This document shows, piece by piece, positions 21,831 to 33,950 of a DNA stretch of 64,000 bases. The stretch's first letter is position 1; every line of letters starts with the position of its first letter. The position numbers were made by a program, and so were the translations under genes. The stretch is from Cryptomeria japonica (Eukaryota; Streptophyta; Pinopsida; Cupressales; Cupressaceae). The DNA is taken from the NCBI RefSeq assembly GCF_030272615.1, contig NC_081412.1:339132870-339196869 (forward strand), given 5' to 3'. The notes beneath the pieces are model-generated. The model was not told the DNA's origin. It was given only the letters and a program-made list of their open reading frames with translations, and made no database searches.

Positions 21831-24800
21831 AGAACCTCATTTCGGAGGTTGTGCCTCAAAAGCCTCATTTTTGGAGCATAAAAATTAGTGTTTGGAGGCA
21901 CAACAAGGTTTCAAGACACAAGTCCCAATTCCAGAGTCGGTAGCGTCAAAACGCAATTTTGATGTACATCATGATCTTAGAACCTCATTTCGGAGCTTGT
22001 GGCTTGAAAGCCCTGATTTGGGAACATCAAAATCAATGTTTCGAGGCACAACAAGGTTTCAAGAAGCAAGTCCCTATTCCAGAGCCTGTAGCATCAAAAT
22101 TCCATTTTCACGCACATCATTCTCTTAGAAGCTCATTTCGGAGCTTGTGCCTTAGAAGACCAAGGTTTGGAGTATCAAAATCAATGTTTGGAGGCACAAG
22201 AAGGTTTCAAGACGTAAGTCATGATTCTAGAGTCAATAGCGTCAAAATCTGATTTTGGCGTACATTGTGCTCTTAAAACCTCATTTCGAAGCTTGTTCCT
22301 CAAAAGCGCCGGTTTCAAATCATCAAAATCAGTGTTTTGAGGCACAATAAGGTTTCAAGATGCAAGCGTTGATTCTAGAGCCAGTAGCATCAAAATTTGA
22401 TTTTGATGAGCATTGTTCTCTTAGAACCCTATTTTAGAAATTGTGCCTCAAAAGCCCTAGTTTGGAGCATCAAAATCGATGTTTGGAGGCATAACAAGGT
22501 CTCAAGATGCAAGTTGGGATTCTCAAGCGGGTAGCGTCAAAACTTGTTTTTGATACACATCGTGCTCTTAGAACCTTGTTTTGGAGCTTATGCCTCAAAA
22601 TCATCGGTTTCAAAGCATCAAAATTGGTGTTTCGAGGCACAACAAGCTTTCAAGACGCAAGTCCCTCTTCCGGAGCCTATAGTGTCAAAACATGATTTTG
22701 ATGCACATCGTGCAATTAGAACCTCACTTCAGAGCGTGTGGCTCGAAAGCTCCAGTTTCAAAACATCAAAATCAATGTTTAAAGGCACAACAATCTTTCA
22801 AGACGCAAGTCCCGATTCTCAAGCTGATAGTGTGAAAACATGATTTTGACAAACATGGTGTTCTTAGAACCTCATTTTAGAGGTTGTGCCTCAAAAACCT
22901 CGTTTTTGGAGCATAAATATTAGTGTTTGGAAGCACAATAAGGTTTCAAGACACAAGTCCCAATTCCAGAGTCGGTAGCGTCAAAACGCAATTTTGATGT
23001 ACATCGTGCTCTTAGAACATCATTTCGGACCTTGCACCTTGAAAGCCCTGATTTTGGAACATCAAAATTAGTGTTTGGAGGCACAACAAGGTGTCAAGAA
23101 GCAAGTCGCTATTCCGGAGTCTGTAGAGTCAAAATGGAATTTTGTGATGGACATCATTCTCTTAGAAGCTCATTCCAGAGCTTTTGCCTCGAAAGACCCA
23201 GTTTTGGAACATCAAAATCAATGTTTGGAGGCACAACAAGGTTTCAAGATGCAAGTCCCGATTCTAGAATCAATAGCATCAAAATCTAATTTTGGTGCAC
23301 ATCATGCTCTTAGAACCTCATTTCAAAGCTTGTGCCTTGAAAGTCGTGGTTTAGGAGCATCAAAATCAGTGTTTTGAGGAACAACAAGGTTTGCAAGTGC
23401 CGATTCTAGAGCCAGTAGTATCAAAATTCAATTTTGATGCACATTGTGCTCTTAAAACCTTGTTTTAAAAATTGTGCCTCAAAAGCCCCATTGTTGGAGA
23501 AACAAAATCGATGTTTGGAGGCACAATATGGTTTCAAGATACACATTATGGTTACAATTTGATTTTGATGCACATCATGCTCTTAGAACATTATTTTGGA
23601 GCTTATTCATCAAAATCATCGATTTTGAAGCATCAAAATTTGTGTTGGAAGGCATAACAAGCTTTCAAGATGCAAGCAAGACCCTATTCTAGAGCCTGTA
23701 CTGTCAAAACGTGATTTTGATGTAGATCGTGCTTTTAGAACCTCATTTCGAAGCATGTGGCTCGAAAGATCTAGTTTCAAAATATCAAAATCAATGTTTA
23801 AAGGCACAACAAGGTTTCAAGATACAAGTCCTGATTCTCAAGCTGATAGCGTCAAAACATGATTTTGACAAACATGGTGTTCTTAGAACCTCATTTCAGA
23901 GGTTGTGCCTCAAAAGCCTCCTTTTTGGAGCATATAAATTAGTGTTTGGAGGCATGACAAGGTTTCAAGACACAAGTCCCAATTCTAGAGTCGGTAGCAT
24001 CAAAATGCAATTTTGATACATCGTGCTCTTAGAACCTCATTTCAGAGCTTGTGCCTTCAAAGCCCTGATTTTGGAACATAAAATCAGTGTTTGGAGGCAC
24101 AACAAGGTTTCAAGATGCAAGTCCTGATTCTAGAGTAAATAGCATCAAAATCTGATTTTGGCGCACATCGTGCTCTTAGAACCTCGTTCGAAACTTGTGC
24201 CAGAAAAGCCCCTGTTTTCGAGTATCAAAATCAGTGTTTTGAGGAACAACAAGGTTTCAAGATACAAGCCCCGATTGTAGAGCCAGTAGCATCAAAATTC
24301 AATTTTGATGCATATTATGCTCTTAGAACCCGTTTTTAGAAATTCTGTCTCAAAAGCCCCAGTTTTTTAGCATCAAAATCGATGTTTGGAAGCACTACAA
24401 GGTTTCAAGATGCAAGTCCTGATTCTGGAGCCTGTAGCATCAAAATTTGATTTTGACGCACATCGTGCTCTTAGAACCTTGCTTTGGAGCTTATGCACAA
24501 AATCTTTAGTTTCGAAGCATCACAATTGGTGTTTGGAGGTAGAAGTAGCTTTCAAGACGCAAGTCCCTATTCCAGACCCTGTAGTGTCAAAACATTATTT
24601 TGATGCACATCGTGCTCTTAGAACCTCGTTTCAGAGCGTGTGTCTTGAAAGCTCCAGTTTCAAAACATCAAAATCACTATTTAAAGTCACAACAAGGTTT
24701 CTAGACACAAGTCCCGATTCTCAAGCTGAAAGCTTCAAAACATGATTTTGACAAACATGGTGTTCTTAGAACCTCATTTCGGAGGTTGTGCCTCAAAATC

Positions 24801-26486
24801 CTCATTTTTGGAGCATAAAAATTAAGATTTGGAAGCATAACAAGCTTTCAAGACACAAGTCCTTATTTCGGAGCATGTAATGTCAAAACATGATTTTGAG
24901 GCACATGGTGTTCTTAGAACCTCGTTTCAGAGCGTGTGTCTCGAAAGCTCCAGTTTCAAAACATCAAAATCACTGTTTAAAGTCACAACAAGGTTTCTAG
25001 ACACAATTCCCAATTCTCAAGCTGATAGCATCAAAACGCGATTTTGACAAACATGGTGTTCTTATTATCTAATTTCAGAGGTTGTGCCTCAAAAGCCTCA
25101 TTTTTTGAGCATAAAAATTAGTGTTTGGAGGCACAACAAATTTTCAAGGCACACGTCCCAATTCCAGAGTCGGTAGCGTCAAAACGCAATTTTGATGTAC
25201 ATCATGCTCTTAGAACCTCATTACGGAGCTTGTGCCTTGAAAGCCCTAATTTTGGAACATCAAAATCAGCGTTTGGAGGCACAACAAGGTTTAAAGAAGC
25301 AAGTCCCTATTCCGAAGTGTGTAGCGTCAAAATTTCATTTTGATACACATTATTCTGTTAGAAGCTCATTTCGGAGCTTGTGCCTCAAAAGACCCAGTTT
25401 TGGAGCATCAAAATCATTTTTTTGGAGGCACAACAAGGTTTCAAGATGCAAGTCCCGACTGTAGAGTCAATAGCGTCAAAATTTGATTTTGGCGCACATC
25501 GTGCTCTTAGAACCTCATTTCGAAGCTTGTACCTTGAAATCCCCATTTTCGGAGTATCAAAATGAGTGTTTCGATGCACAACAAGGTTTCAACATGCGAG
25601 CCCCGATTCTAGAGCCAGCAGCATCAAAATTCAATTTTGATGCACATTGTACTCTTAGAATCCTATTTTAGAAATTGTGCCTAAAAAGCCCCGGTTTTAG
25701 AGCATCAAAATCGATGTTTGGAGGCACAACAAGGTTTCAAGCTGCAATGTTGATTCTAGAGCCGATAGCGTCAAAATTTGATTTTGACGCACATCGTGGT
25801 CTTAGAACCTTGTTTAGAAGCTTATGCCTCAAAATCTTTGGTTTCGAAGCATCAAAATTGGTGTTTGGAGGCACAACAAGCTTTCAAGACGCAAGTCACT
25901 ATTCTCGAACCTATAGTGTGAAAACATGATTTTGATGCACATCGTGCTCTTAGAAGCTCATTCTGGAGCATGTGGCTCTAAAGCTCCAGTTTCAAAACAT
26001 CAAAATCAATGTTTAAAGGCAGAACCAGGTTTCAAGACACAAGTCCCGATTCTCAAGCTGATAGTGTCAAAACACGGTTTTGACAAACATTGTGTTCTTA
26101 GAACCTCATTTCGGAGGTTGTGCCTCAAAAGTCTCATTTTTGGAGCATAAAAATTATTGTTTGGAGGCACAACAAGGTTTCAAGAAACAAGTCCCAATTC
26201 CAGAGTCGGTAGCATCAAAATGCAATTTTGATGTACATCCTGCTCTTAGAACCTCATTTCGGAGTTTGTGCCTTGAAGGCCCTGATTTTGGAGCGTCAAA
26301 ATCAATGTTTTGAGGCACAACAAGGTTTCAAGATGCAAGTCCTGATTCTAGAGTCAATAGCGTCAAAATCTGAATTTGGCGCACATCATGCTCTTTGAAC
26401 CTCATTTTGAAGCTTGTGCCTCAAAAGCCCCGGTTTCAGAGCATCAAAATGAGTGTTTTGAGGCACAACAAGGTTTCAAGATGCAA
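21831..26486 (+). repeat. Heptamer-type stretch with local rearrangements
   Basis: Mostly A-B-C-D-E-F-G order with D near 22,845, 23,868, 24,750, 25,046 and 26,082. A monomers near 23,440-23,560 are degraded (TACACATTATGGTTAC). A two-monomer duplication lies at about 24,627-25,070. No H, I or J monomers were recognised here, unlike the flanking Q blocks. Confidence 0.72.
24627..25070 (+). repeat. 296-bp local duplication around class C
   Basis: The rare C variant TCAGAGCGTGTGTCT followed by TTTAAAGTCACAACAAGG and TTTCTAGACACAA occurs at 24,631 and again at 24,927, exactly 296 bp (two monomers) apart. The shared rare variants show a recent local duplication rather than two ordinary C monomers. 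Confidence 0.8.
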
Positions 26487-28229
26487 GCCCCGATTCTAGA
26501 GCCAGTAGCATCAAAATTCAATTTTGATGCACATTGTGCTCTTAGAACCCTATTTTAGAAATTGTGCCTCAAAAGCCCCAGTGTTGGAGAAACAAAATCG
26601 ATGTTTGGAGGCACAATATGGTTTGAAGATGCAAAACCTGATTCTGGAACCGAAAGTGTCAAAATTTGATTTTAACGTACATCATGGTCTTAGAACCTTA
26701 TTTTGGAGCTTATGCCTCAAAATATTCGATTTTAAAGAAAGTCCCTATTCCAGAGGCTGTAGTGTCAAAACATGATTTTGATGCACATCATGCTCTTAGA
26801 ACCTCGTTCGGCAGTGTGTGGCTCGAAAGCTCCAGGCACAACAAGGTTTCAAGACACAAGTCCTGATTCTCAAGCTGATAGTATCAAAACACTATTTTGA
26901 CAAACATGGTGTTCTTAGAACCTCATTTCAGAGGTTGTGCCTTAAAAACCTCATTTTTGGAGCATAAAAATTAATGTTTGGAGGCACAACAATTTTTCAA
27001 GATAAAAGTCCCATTTCCAGAGTTGGTAGTGTCAAAACGCAATTTTGATGTACATCATGCTCTTAGAACCTCATTTCGAAGCTTGTGCCTTGAAAGCCCT
27101 GATTTTGGAAAATCAAAATTAATGTTTTGAGGCACAACAATGTTTCAAGAAGCAAGTCCCTATTCCGTAGCCTGTAGCATCAAAATTCCATTTTGATGCA
27201 CATCATTCTCTTAGAAGCTCATTTCAGAGCTTGTGCCTAGAAAGACCCAGATTTCGAGCATCAAAATTAATGTTTGGAGGCACAACAAGGTTTCAAGATG
27301 CAAGTCCAGATTCTAGAATCAATAGCGCCAAAATCTGATTTTCGCGCACATCGTGCTTTTAGAACCTCATTTCGAAGCTTGTGCCTCGAAAGCCCCAGTT
27401 TCAAAGCATCAAAATTAGTGTTTTGAGGCAAAACAAGATTTCAAGATGCATGCCCTGATTCTTGAGCCATTAGCATCAAAATTCAATTTTGATGCACATT
27501 ATGGTCGTAGAACACTGTTTTAGAAATTGTGCCTCAAAAGCCCCAGTTTTGGAGCAATAAAATCGATGTTTGGAGGCACAACAAGGTTTCAAGATGCAAG
27601 ACCTTATTCTGGGGCACAATAAGCTTTCAAGACGCAAATCCCTATTTCGGAGCCTGTAGTGTCAAAATGTGATTTTGATGCACATTGTACTCTTAGAACC
27701 TCGTTTCGGAGCGTGTGGCTTGAAAGCTCCAGTTTCAAAACATCAACATCAATGTTTAAAGGCACAACAAGGTTTCAAGATATAAGTCCCGATTCTCGAG
27801 CTGATAGCGTGAAAACATGATTTTGACAAACGTGGTGTTCTTAGAACCTCATTTCAGAGGTTGTGCCTCAAAAGCCTTGTTTTTGGAACATAAAAATTAG
27901 TGTTTGGAGGCAGAACAAGGTTTCAAGACACAAGTCCCAATTCTAGAGTTTGTAGCATCAAAATGCAATTTTGATGTACATCATGTTCTTAGAACCTCAT
28001 TTCGGACCTTGAGCCTTGAAAGCCCTGATTTTAGAATATCAAAGTCAGTGTTTGGAGGCACAACAACGTTTAAGAAGCAAGTCCCTATTCCAGAGCCTGT
28101 AGCATCCAAATTTCCATTTTGACGCGCATCATTCTCTTAGAAGCTCATTTCGGAGCTCGTGCCTAAAAAGACCCAGTTTTGGAGCATCAAAATCAATGTT
28201 TGGAGGCACAATAAGGTTTCAAGATGCAA
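26487..28229 (+). repeat. Long tandem unit T1 (1,743 bp)
   Basis: Roughly twelve monomers (A-B-C-D-E-F-G-A/B fusion-C-D-E-F). Diagnostic variants are GGCACAATATGG (about 26,611), AACAATTTTTCAAG (26,988), GGCACAACAATG, CCAGATTCTAGAATC (27,306) and the A/B fusion TTCTGGGGCAC (27,607). Relative to unit T2 it lacks about 71 bp in its B monomer (TTTTAAAGAAAGTCCC near 26,728). Confidence 0.82.
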
Positions 28230-30043
28230 GCCCCGATTCTAGAGCTAGTAGCATCAAAATTCAATTTTGATGCACATTGTGCTCTTAGAACCCTGTTTTA
28301 GAAATTGTGCCTCAAAAGCCCCAATGTTGGAGCAACAAAATCGATGTTTGGAGGCACAATATGGTTACAAGATGCAAGTCCTGATTCTGGAGCCGAAAGT
28401 GTCAAAATTTGATTTTGACGCCTATCATGGTCTTAGAACCTTATTTTGGAGCTTATGCCTCAAAATATTTTGTTTCAAAGCATCAAAATTGGTGTTTGGA
28501 GGCACAACAAGCTTTCAAGATGCAAGTCCCTATTCCGGAGGCTGTAGTCTCAAAACGTGATTTTGATGCACATCATGCTCTTAGAACGTCGTTCGGCAGT
28601 GTGTGGCTCGAAAGCTCCAGTTTCAAAACATCAAAATCAATGTTTAAAGGCACAACAAGGTTTCAAGACACAAGTCCCGATTCTCAAGCTCATAGTATCA
28701 AAACACTATTTTGACAAACATGGTGTTCTTAGAACCTGATTTCGGAGGTTGTGCCTTAAAAGCCTCATTTTTGGAGCATAAAAATTAGTGTTTGACGGCA
28801 CAACAATTTTTCAAGACAAAAGTCCCAATTCTAGAGTTGGTAGTGTCAAAATGTAATTTTGATGTACATCATGCTCTTAGAACCTCATTTCGAAGCTTGT
28901 GCCTTGAAAGCCCTAATTTTGGAACATGAAAATTAATGTTTTGAGGCACAACAAGGTTTCAAGAAGCAAGTCCCTATTCCGGAGCCTGTAGCGTCAAAAT
29001 TCCATTTTGATGCACATCATTATCTTAGAAGCTCATTTTGGAGCTTGTCCCTGGAAAGACCCAGATTTTGAGCATCAAAATTGATGTTTAGAGGCACAAC
29101 AAGGTTTCAAGATGCAAGTCCAGATTCTAGAATCAATAGCGCCAAAATCTGATTTTCACGCACATCGTGCTTTTAGAACCTCATTTTGAAGCTTGTGCCT
29201 CGAAGGCCCTAGTTTCAGAGCATCAAAATCAGTGTTTTGAGGCACAACAAGGTTTCAAGATGCATGCCCCGATTCTTGAGCTATTGGCATCAAAATTCAA
29301 TTTTGATGCACATTATGGTCGTAGAACCCTGTTTTAAAAATTGTGCCTCAAAAGCCGCAGTTTTGGAGCAATAAAATCGATGTTTGGAGGCACAACAAGG
29401 TTTCAAGATGCAAGTCCTTGTTCTGGGGCACAACAAGCTTTCAAGACGCAAATCCCTATTTCGGAGCCTATAGTGGCAAAACGTGATTTTGATGCACATC
29501 ATACTCTTAGAACCTCGTTTCGGAGTGTGTGGCTTGAAAGCTCCAGTTTCATAACATCAACATCAATGTTTAAAGGCACAACAAGGTTTCAAGATACAAG
29601 TCCCGATTCTCGAGCTGATAGCATCAAAACATGATTTTGACAAACATGGTGTTCTTAGAACCTTATTTCGGAGGTTGTGCCTCAAAAGTCTTGTTTTTGG
29701 AGCATAAAAATTAGTGTTTGGAGGCAGAACAAGGTTTCAAGACACAAGTCTGAAATCCAGAGTTTGTAGTGTCAAAACGCAATTTTGATGTACATCATGT
29801 TCTTAGAACCTCATTTCGGAGCTTGAGCCTTGAAAGCCCCGAGTTTTGAATATCAAAGTCAGTGTTTGGAGGCACAACAATGTTTAAGAAGCAAAGCCCT
29901 ATTCCAGAGCTTGTAGCATCAAATTTCCATTTTGACGCACATCATTCTCTTAGAAGCTCATTTCGGAGCTTGTTCTAAAAAGACCCAGTTTTGGAGCATC
30001 AAAATCAATGTTTGGAGGTACAATAAGGTTTCAAGATGCAAGC
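28230..30043 (+). repeat. Long tandem unit T2 (1,814 bp)
   Basis: Direct neighbour and near copy of T1. The same rare variants lie at a constant 1,814-bp offset: CAATTTTTCAAG at 28,804 (26,990 in T1), the CAGATTCTAGAATC F at about 29,121, and TTCTGGGGCAC at 29,421 (27,607). Both copies share the same A/B fusion, so that fusion preceded the duplication. Confidence 0.82.
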
Positions 30044-31810
30044 CCCGATTCTAGAGCCAGTAGCATCAAAATTCAATTTTGATGCAAATTATGCTCTTAG
30101 AACCTGGTTTTGGAGCTTATGCTTCAAAATCTTCGGTTTTGAAGCATCAAAATTGGTGTTTGGAGGCAGAACAAGCTTTCAAGATGCAAGTACCTATTCC
30201 GGAGCCTGTAGTGTCAAAACATGATTTTGATGCACATCATGCTCTTAGAACCTCGTTTCGGAGCATGTGGCTCGAAAGCTCCAGTTTCAAAACATCAAAA
30301 TCAATGTATAAAGGCACAACAAGGTTTCAAGACACAAGTCCCGATTCTCAAGCTGATAGCGTCAAAACACGATTTTGACAAACATGGTGTTCTAGAACCT
30401 CATTTCAGAGGTTGTGCCTCAAAATCCTCATTTTTGGAGCATAAAAATTAGTGTTTGGAGGCACAACAAGGTTTCAAGACACAAGTCCCAATTCCAGAGT
30501 CGGTAGTGTCAAAATGCAATTTTGATGTACATCGCGCACTCTTAGAACCTCATTTCGGAGCTTGTGCCTTGAATACCCTGATATTGGAACATCAAAATCA
30601 TTGTTTGGAGGCACAACAAGGTTTAAAGAAGCAAGTCCCTATTCCAGAGCCTGTAGCATCAAAATTCCACTTTGACACACATCATTCTCTTAGAAGCTCA
30701 TTTCGGAGCTTGCTCCTCGAAAGACTGAGGCACATCATTCTCGAATTCAAAATCTAATCTTGGCGCACATCGTGCTCTTAGAACCTCATTTCGAAGCTTG
30801 TGCCTCGAAAGCCCCGGTTTCGGAGCATCAAAATCAGTGTTTTGAGGCACAACAATGTGTCAAGATGCAAGACCTGATTCTAGAGCCAGTAGCATCAAAA
30901 TTCAATTTTGATGCACATTGTGCTCTTAGAACCGTGTTTTAGAAATTGTGCCTCAAAAGCCCTAGTTTTGGAGCATCAAAATCGATGTTTGGAGGCACAA
31001 CAAGGTTTCAAGATGCAAGTCCTTATTTTGGAGCCGGTAGCGTCAAAGTTTGATTTTGACGCACATTGTGCTTTTAGAACATTGTTTTGGAGCTTATGCC
31101 TGATAATCTTCAGTTTCAAAGCATCAAAATTGGTTGTTTGAGGCACAACAAGGTTTCAAGATGCAAGCCCTGATTCTAGAGCCAGTAGCATCAAAATTCA
31201 ATTTTGATTCAAATTATACTCTTAGAACCCTGTTTTAGAAATTGTGCTCTTAGAACCTTGTTTTGGAGCTTAAGCTTTAAAATCTTCAGTTTTGAAGCAT
31301 CAAAATTGGTGTTTGGAGGCAGAACAAGCTTTCAAGATGCAAGTCACTATTCTGGAGCCTGTTGTGTCAAAACATGATTTGGATGCACATCGTGCTCTTA
31401 GAACCTCATTTCGAAGCGTGTGGCTCGAAAGCTCCAGCTTCAAAACATGAAAATCTATGTTTGGAGGCACAACAAGGTTTCAAGATGCAATTCCTGATTT
31501 AGGAGCCGGTAGCATCAAAATTTGATTTTGACGCACATCGTGGTCTTAGATCCTTGTTTTGGAGCTTATGGCTCAAAATCTTTGGTTTCGAAGAATCAGA
31601 ATTGGTGTTTGGAGGCACAACAAGCTTTCAAGACACAAGTCCCTATTCCGGAGCCTGTATTCTCAAAACGTGATTTTGATGCACATCGTGCTCTTAGAAC
31701 CTCGTTTCGGTATGGCTTCAAATTTCCAGTTTCAAATCATCAAAATCAATGTTTAAAGGCACAACAAGGTTTCAAGACACAAGTCCCGATTCTCAAGCTG
31801 ATAGCGTCAA
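30044..31810 (+). repeat. Plus-arm heptamer stretch with A/B fusions
   Basis: Begins with an A start joined to a B middle (CCTGGTTTTGGAGC near 30,101), then C-D-E-F. F is broken near 30,727 (GAAAGACTGAGGCACATC). G-A-B follow, then a second A/B fusion near 31,240 (AGAAATTGTGCTCTTAG). A C monomer near 31,708 has lost part of its middle (GTATGGCTTCAAATTTCC). Confidence 0.7.
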
Positions 31811-32185
31811 AACACGATTTTGACAAACATGGTGTTCTTAGAACCTCATTTTAGAGGTTGTGCCTCAAAAGCCTCATTTTTGGGGCATAAAAATTAGTGT
31901 TTGGAGGCACAAGGTTTTAAGACACAAGTCCCGATTCTCAAGCTGATAGCGTCAAAACACGATTTTGACAAACATGGTGTTCTTAAAACCTCATTTCAGA
32001 AGGTTGTGCCTCAAAAGCCTCATTTTTTGAGCATAAAAATTAGTGTCAAATGCGTCAAGTCTCGAATCTCAAGCAGATAGCGTCAAAACACGATTCTGAC
32101 AAACATGGTGTTCTTAGAACCTCATTTCAGAGGTTGTGCCTCAAAAGCCTCATTTTTTGAGCATAAAAATTAGTGTTTGGAGGCG
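31811..32185 (+). repeat. Triplicated class D monomer
   Basis: Three D monomers in a row start at 31,813, 31,958 and 32,089 (CACGATTYTGACAAACATGG each), with periods of 145 and 131 bp. Between them lie C tails (GATTCTCAAGCTGATAGC and the diverged GAATCTCAAGCAGATAGC). Elsewhere D is nearly always followed by E or E'. The shared CATTTTTTGAGC of copies two and three shows they were duplicated from one another. Confidence 0.85.
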
Positions 32186-33950
32186 CAACATTGTTTCAAG
32201 ACACAAGTCCCAATTCCAGAGTCGCTAAAGTCAAAATACAATTTTTATGTACATCGTGCTCTTAGAACCTCATTTTGGAGCTTGTGCCTTGAAAACCCCA
32301 ATTTTGGAACATCAAAATCATTATTTGGAGGCACAACAAGGTTTCAAGATGCATGTCCCGATTCTCGTGCTGCTAGCATCAAAATTCAATTTTGATGCAC
32401 ATCGTTCTCTTAGAACCTTGTTTCGAAGCTTGCACCTCGAACACACCGATTTGAACATCAAAATTGGTGTTTGGAGACACAACAAGGTTTCAAGTTGCAA
32501 GTCCCAACTCCAGAGCCGGTAGAGTCAAAATACGATTTTGAAGGAAATTGAGCTCTTAGAACCTTATTTAGGAGCTTGTCCCTTGAAAGCGCCAGTTTGG
32601 GAGCATCAAAATTGGTGTTTGGAGGCACAAGGTTGCAAGAACCAAGTCGCGATTTCTTAGAGCATCGTTTGCGGAGCTTGTGCCTCGAAAGCCCCGATTT
32701 TGTTGCACATGGTATTCTTAGAGCATCGTTTATGGAGCTTGTGCCTCGAAAGCCCCGATTTTGAAACATCGAAATCAGTGTTTGGAGGAACAACAAGGTT
32801 TCAAGATGCAAGTCCCGATTCTAGAGTCAATAGCATTAAAATCTGATTTTGGTGCACATCGTGCTCTTCGAACCTCATTTCAAAGCTTGTGCCTTAAAAG
32901 ACCCCGTTTCAGAGCATCAAAATCAATATTTTTTGGTACAACAAGGTTTCATGATGGAAGCCTCGATTCTAGAGCCAGTAGAATCAAAATTCAATTTTGA
33001 TTTACATTGTTCTCTTAGAACCCGATTTTAGAAATTGTGCCTCAAAAGCCCCAGTTTTGGAGCATCAAAATCAATGTTTGGAGGCACAACAAGGTTTCAA
33101 GATGCAAGTCCTGATTCTGGAGCCAGTAGCGTCAAAATTTGATTTTTAGGCACATCGTGCTCTTAGAACCTTGTTTTGGAGCTTATGCCTCAAAATATTT
33201 GGTTTCGAATCATCAAAATTGGTGTTTGGAGGCACAACAAGCTTTCAATAGGCAAGTTCCTGTTTTGGAGCCTGTAGTGTCAAAAAGTGATTTTGATGCA
33301 CATCATGCTCTTTGAACCTCATTTCGGAGCGTGTGGCTCCAAAGCTCCATTTTCAAAACATCAAAATCAATGTTTAAAGGCACAACAAGGTTTCAAGATA
33401 GAAGTCTCGATTCTCAAGCTGATAGCGTCAAAACACTATTTTGACAAACAACATGTTCTTAGAACCTCATTTTAGAGGTTGTGCCTCAAAACCTTTGTTT
33501 TTGGAGCATAAAAATTAGTGTTTGGAGGCACAACAAGGTTTCAAGACACAAGTCCCAATTCCAGAGTTGGTATCGTCAAAATGCAATTTTGATGTACCTT
33601 GTGCTCTTTGAACCTCATTTCGGAGCTTGTGCCTTGAAAGCCCTAATTTTGGGACATAAAAATCACTATTTGGAGGCACAAAAAGGTTTCAAGAAGCAAG
33701 TCCCTATTCCGGTGCGTCAAAATTCCATTTTGATGCACATCATTCTCTTAGAAGCTCATTTCGAAACTTGTGTCTCAAAAGACCCAATTTTGGAGCGTCA
33801 AAATCAATGTTTCGAGGCACAACAAGGTATGAAGATGCAAGCCCCGATTCTAGAGCCAGTAGCATCCAAATTCAATTTTGATGCACATTGGGCTCTTAGA
33901 ACCCTGTTTTAGAAATTGTGCGTCAAAAGCCCAGTTTTGGAGCATCAAAA
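32186..33950 (+). repeat. Decamer-type stretch E'-H-I-J-F/G-A-B-C-D-E-F
   Basis: E' (about 32,240), H (about 32,390), I (about 32,535, with GGCACAAGGTTGC), two partial J copies, then F tail, G with TTTTTTGGTAC (about 32,930), A, B, C, D, E, and an F that has lost part of its start (CCGGTGCGTC near 33,711). It ends in the A monomer preceding block R4. Confidence 0.72.
32656..32763 (+). repeat. 61-bp local tandem duplication in class J
   Basis: CTTAGAGCATCGTTT followed by GGAGCTTGTGCCTCG and AAGCCCCGATTTTG starts at 32,656 and again at 32,717. Only the first half of J is duplicated, joined through TTGCACATGGTATTC. Confidence 0.85.

Noticed and set aside
33481-33912. Longest open frame on the plus arm (143 residues)
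   Set aside because: It crosses three satellite monomers in three different frames with no start context, no recognised domain and the same pseudo-peptides as neighbouring units. Not a gene.
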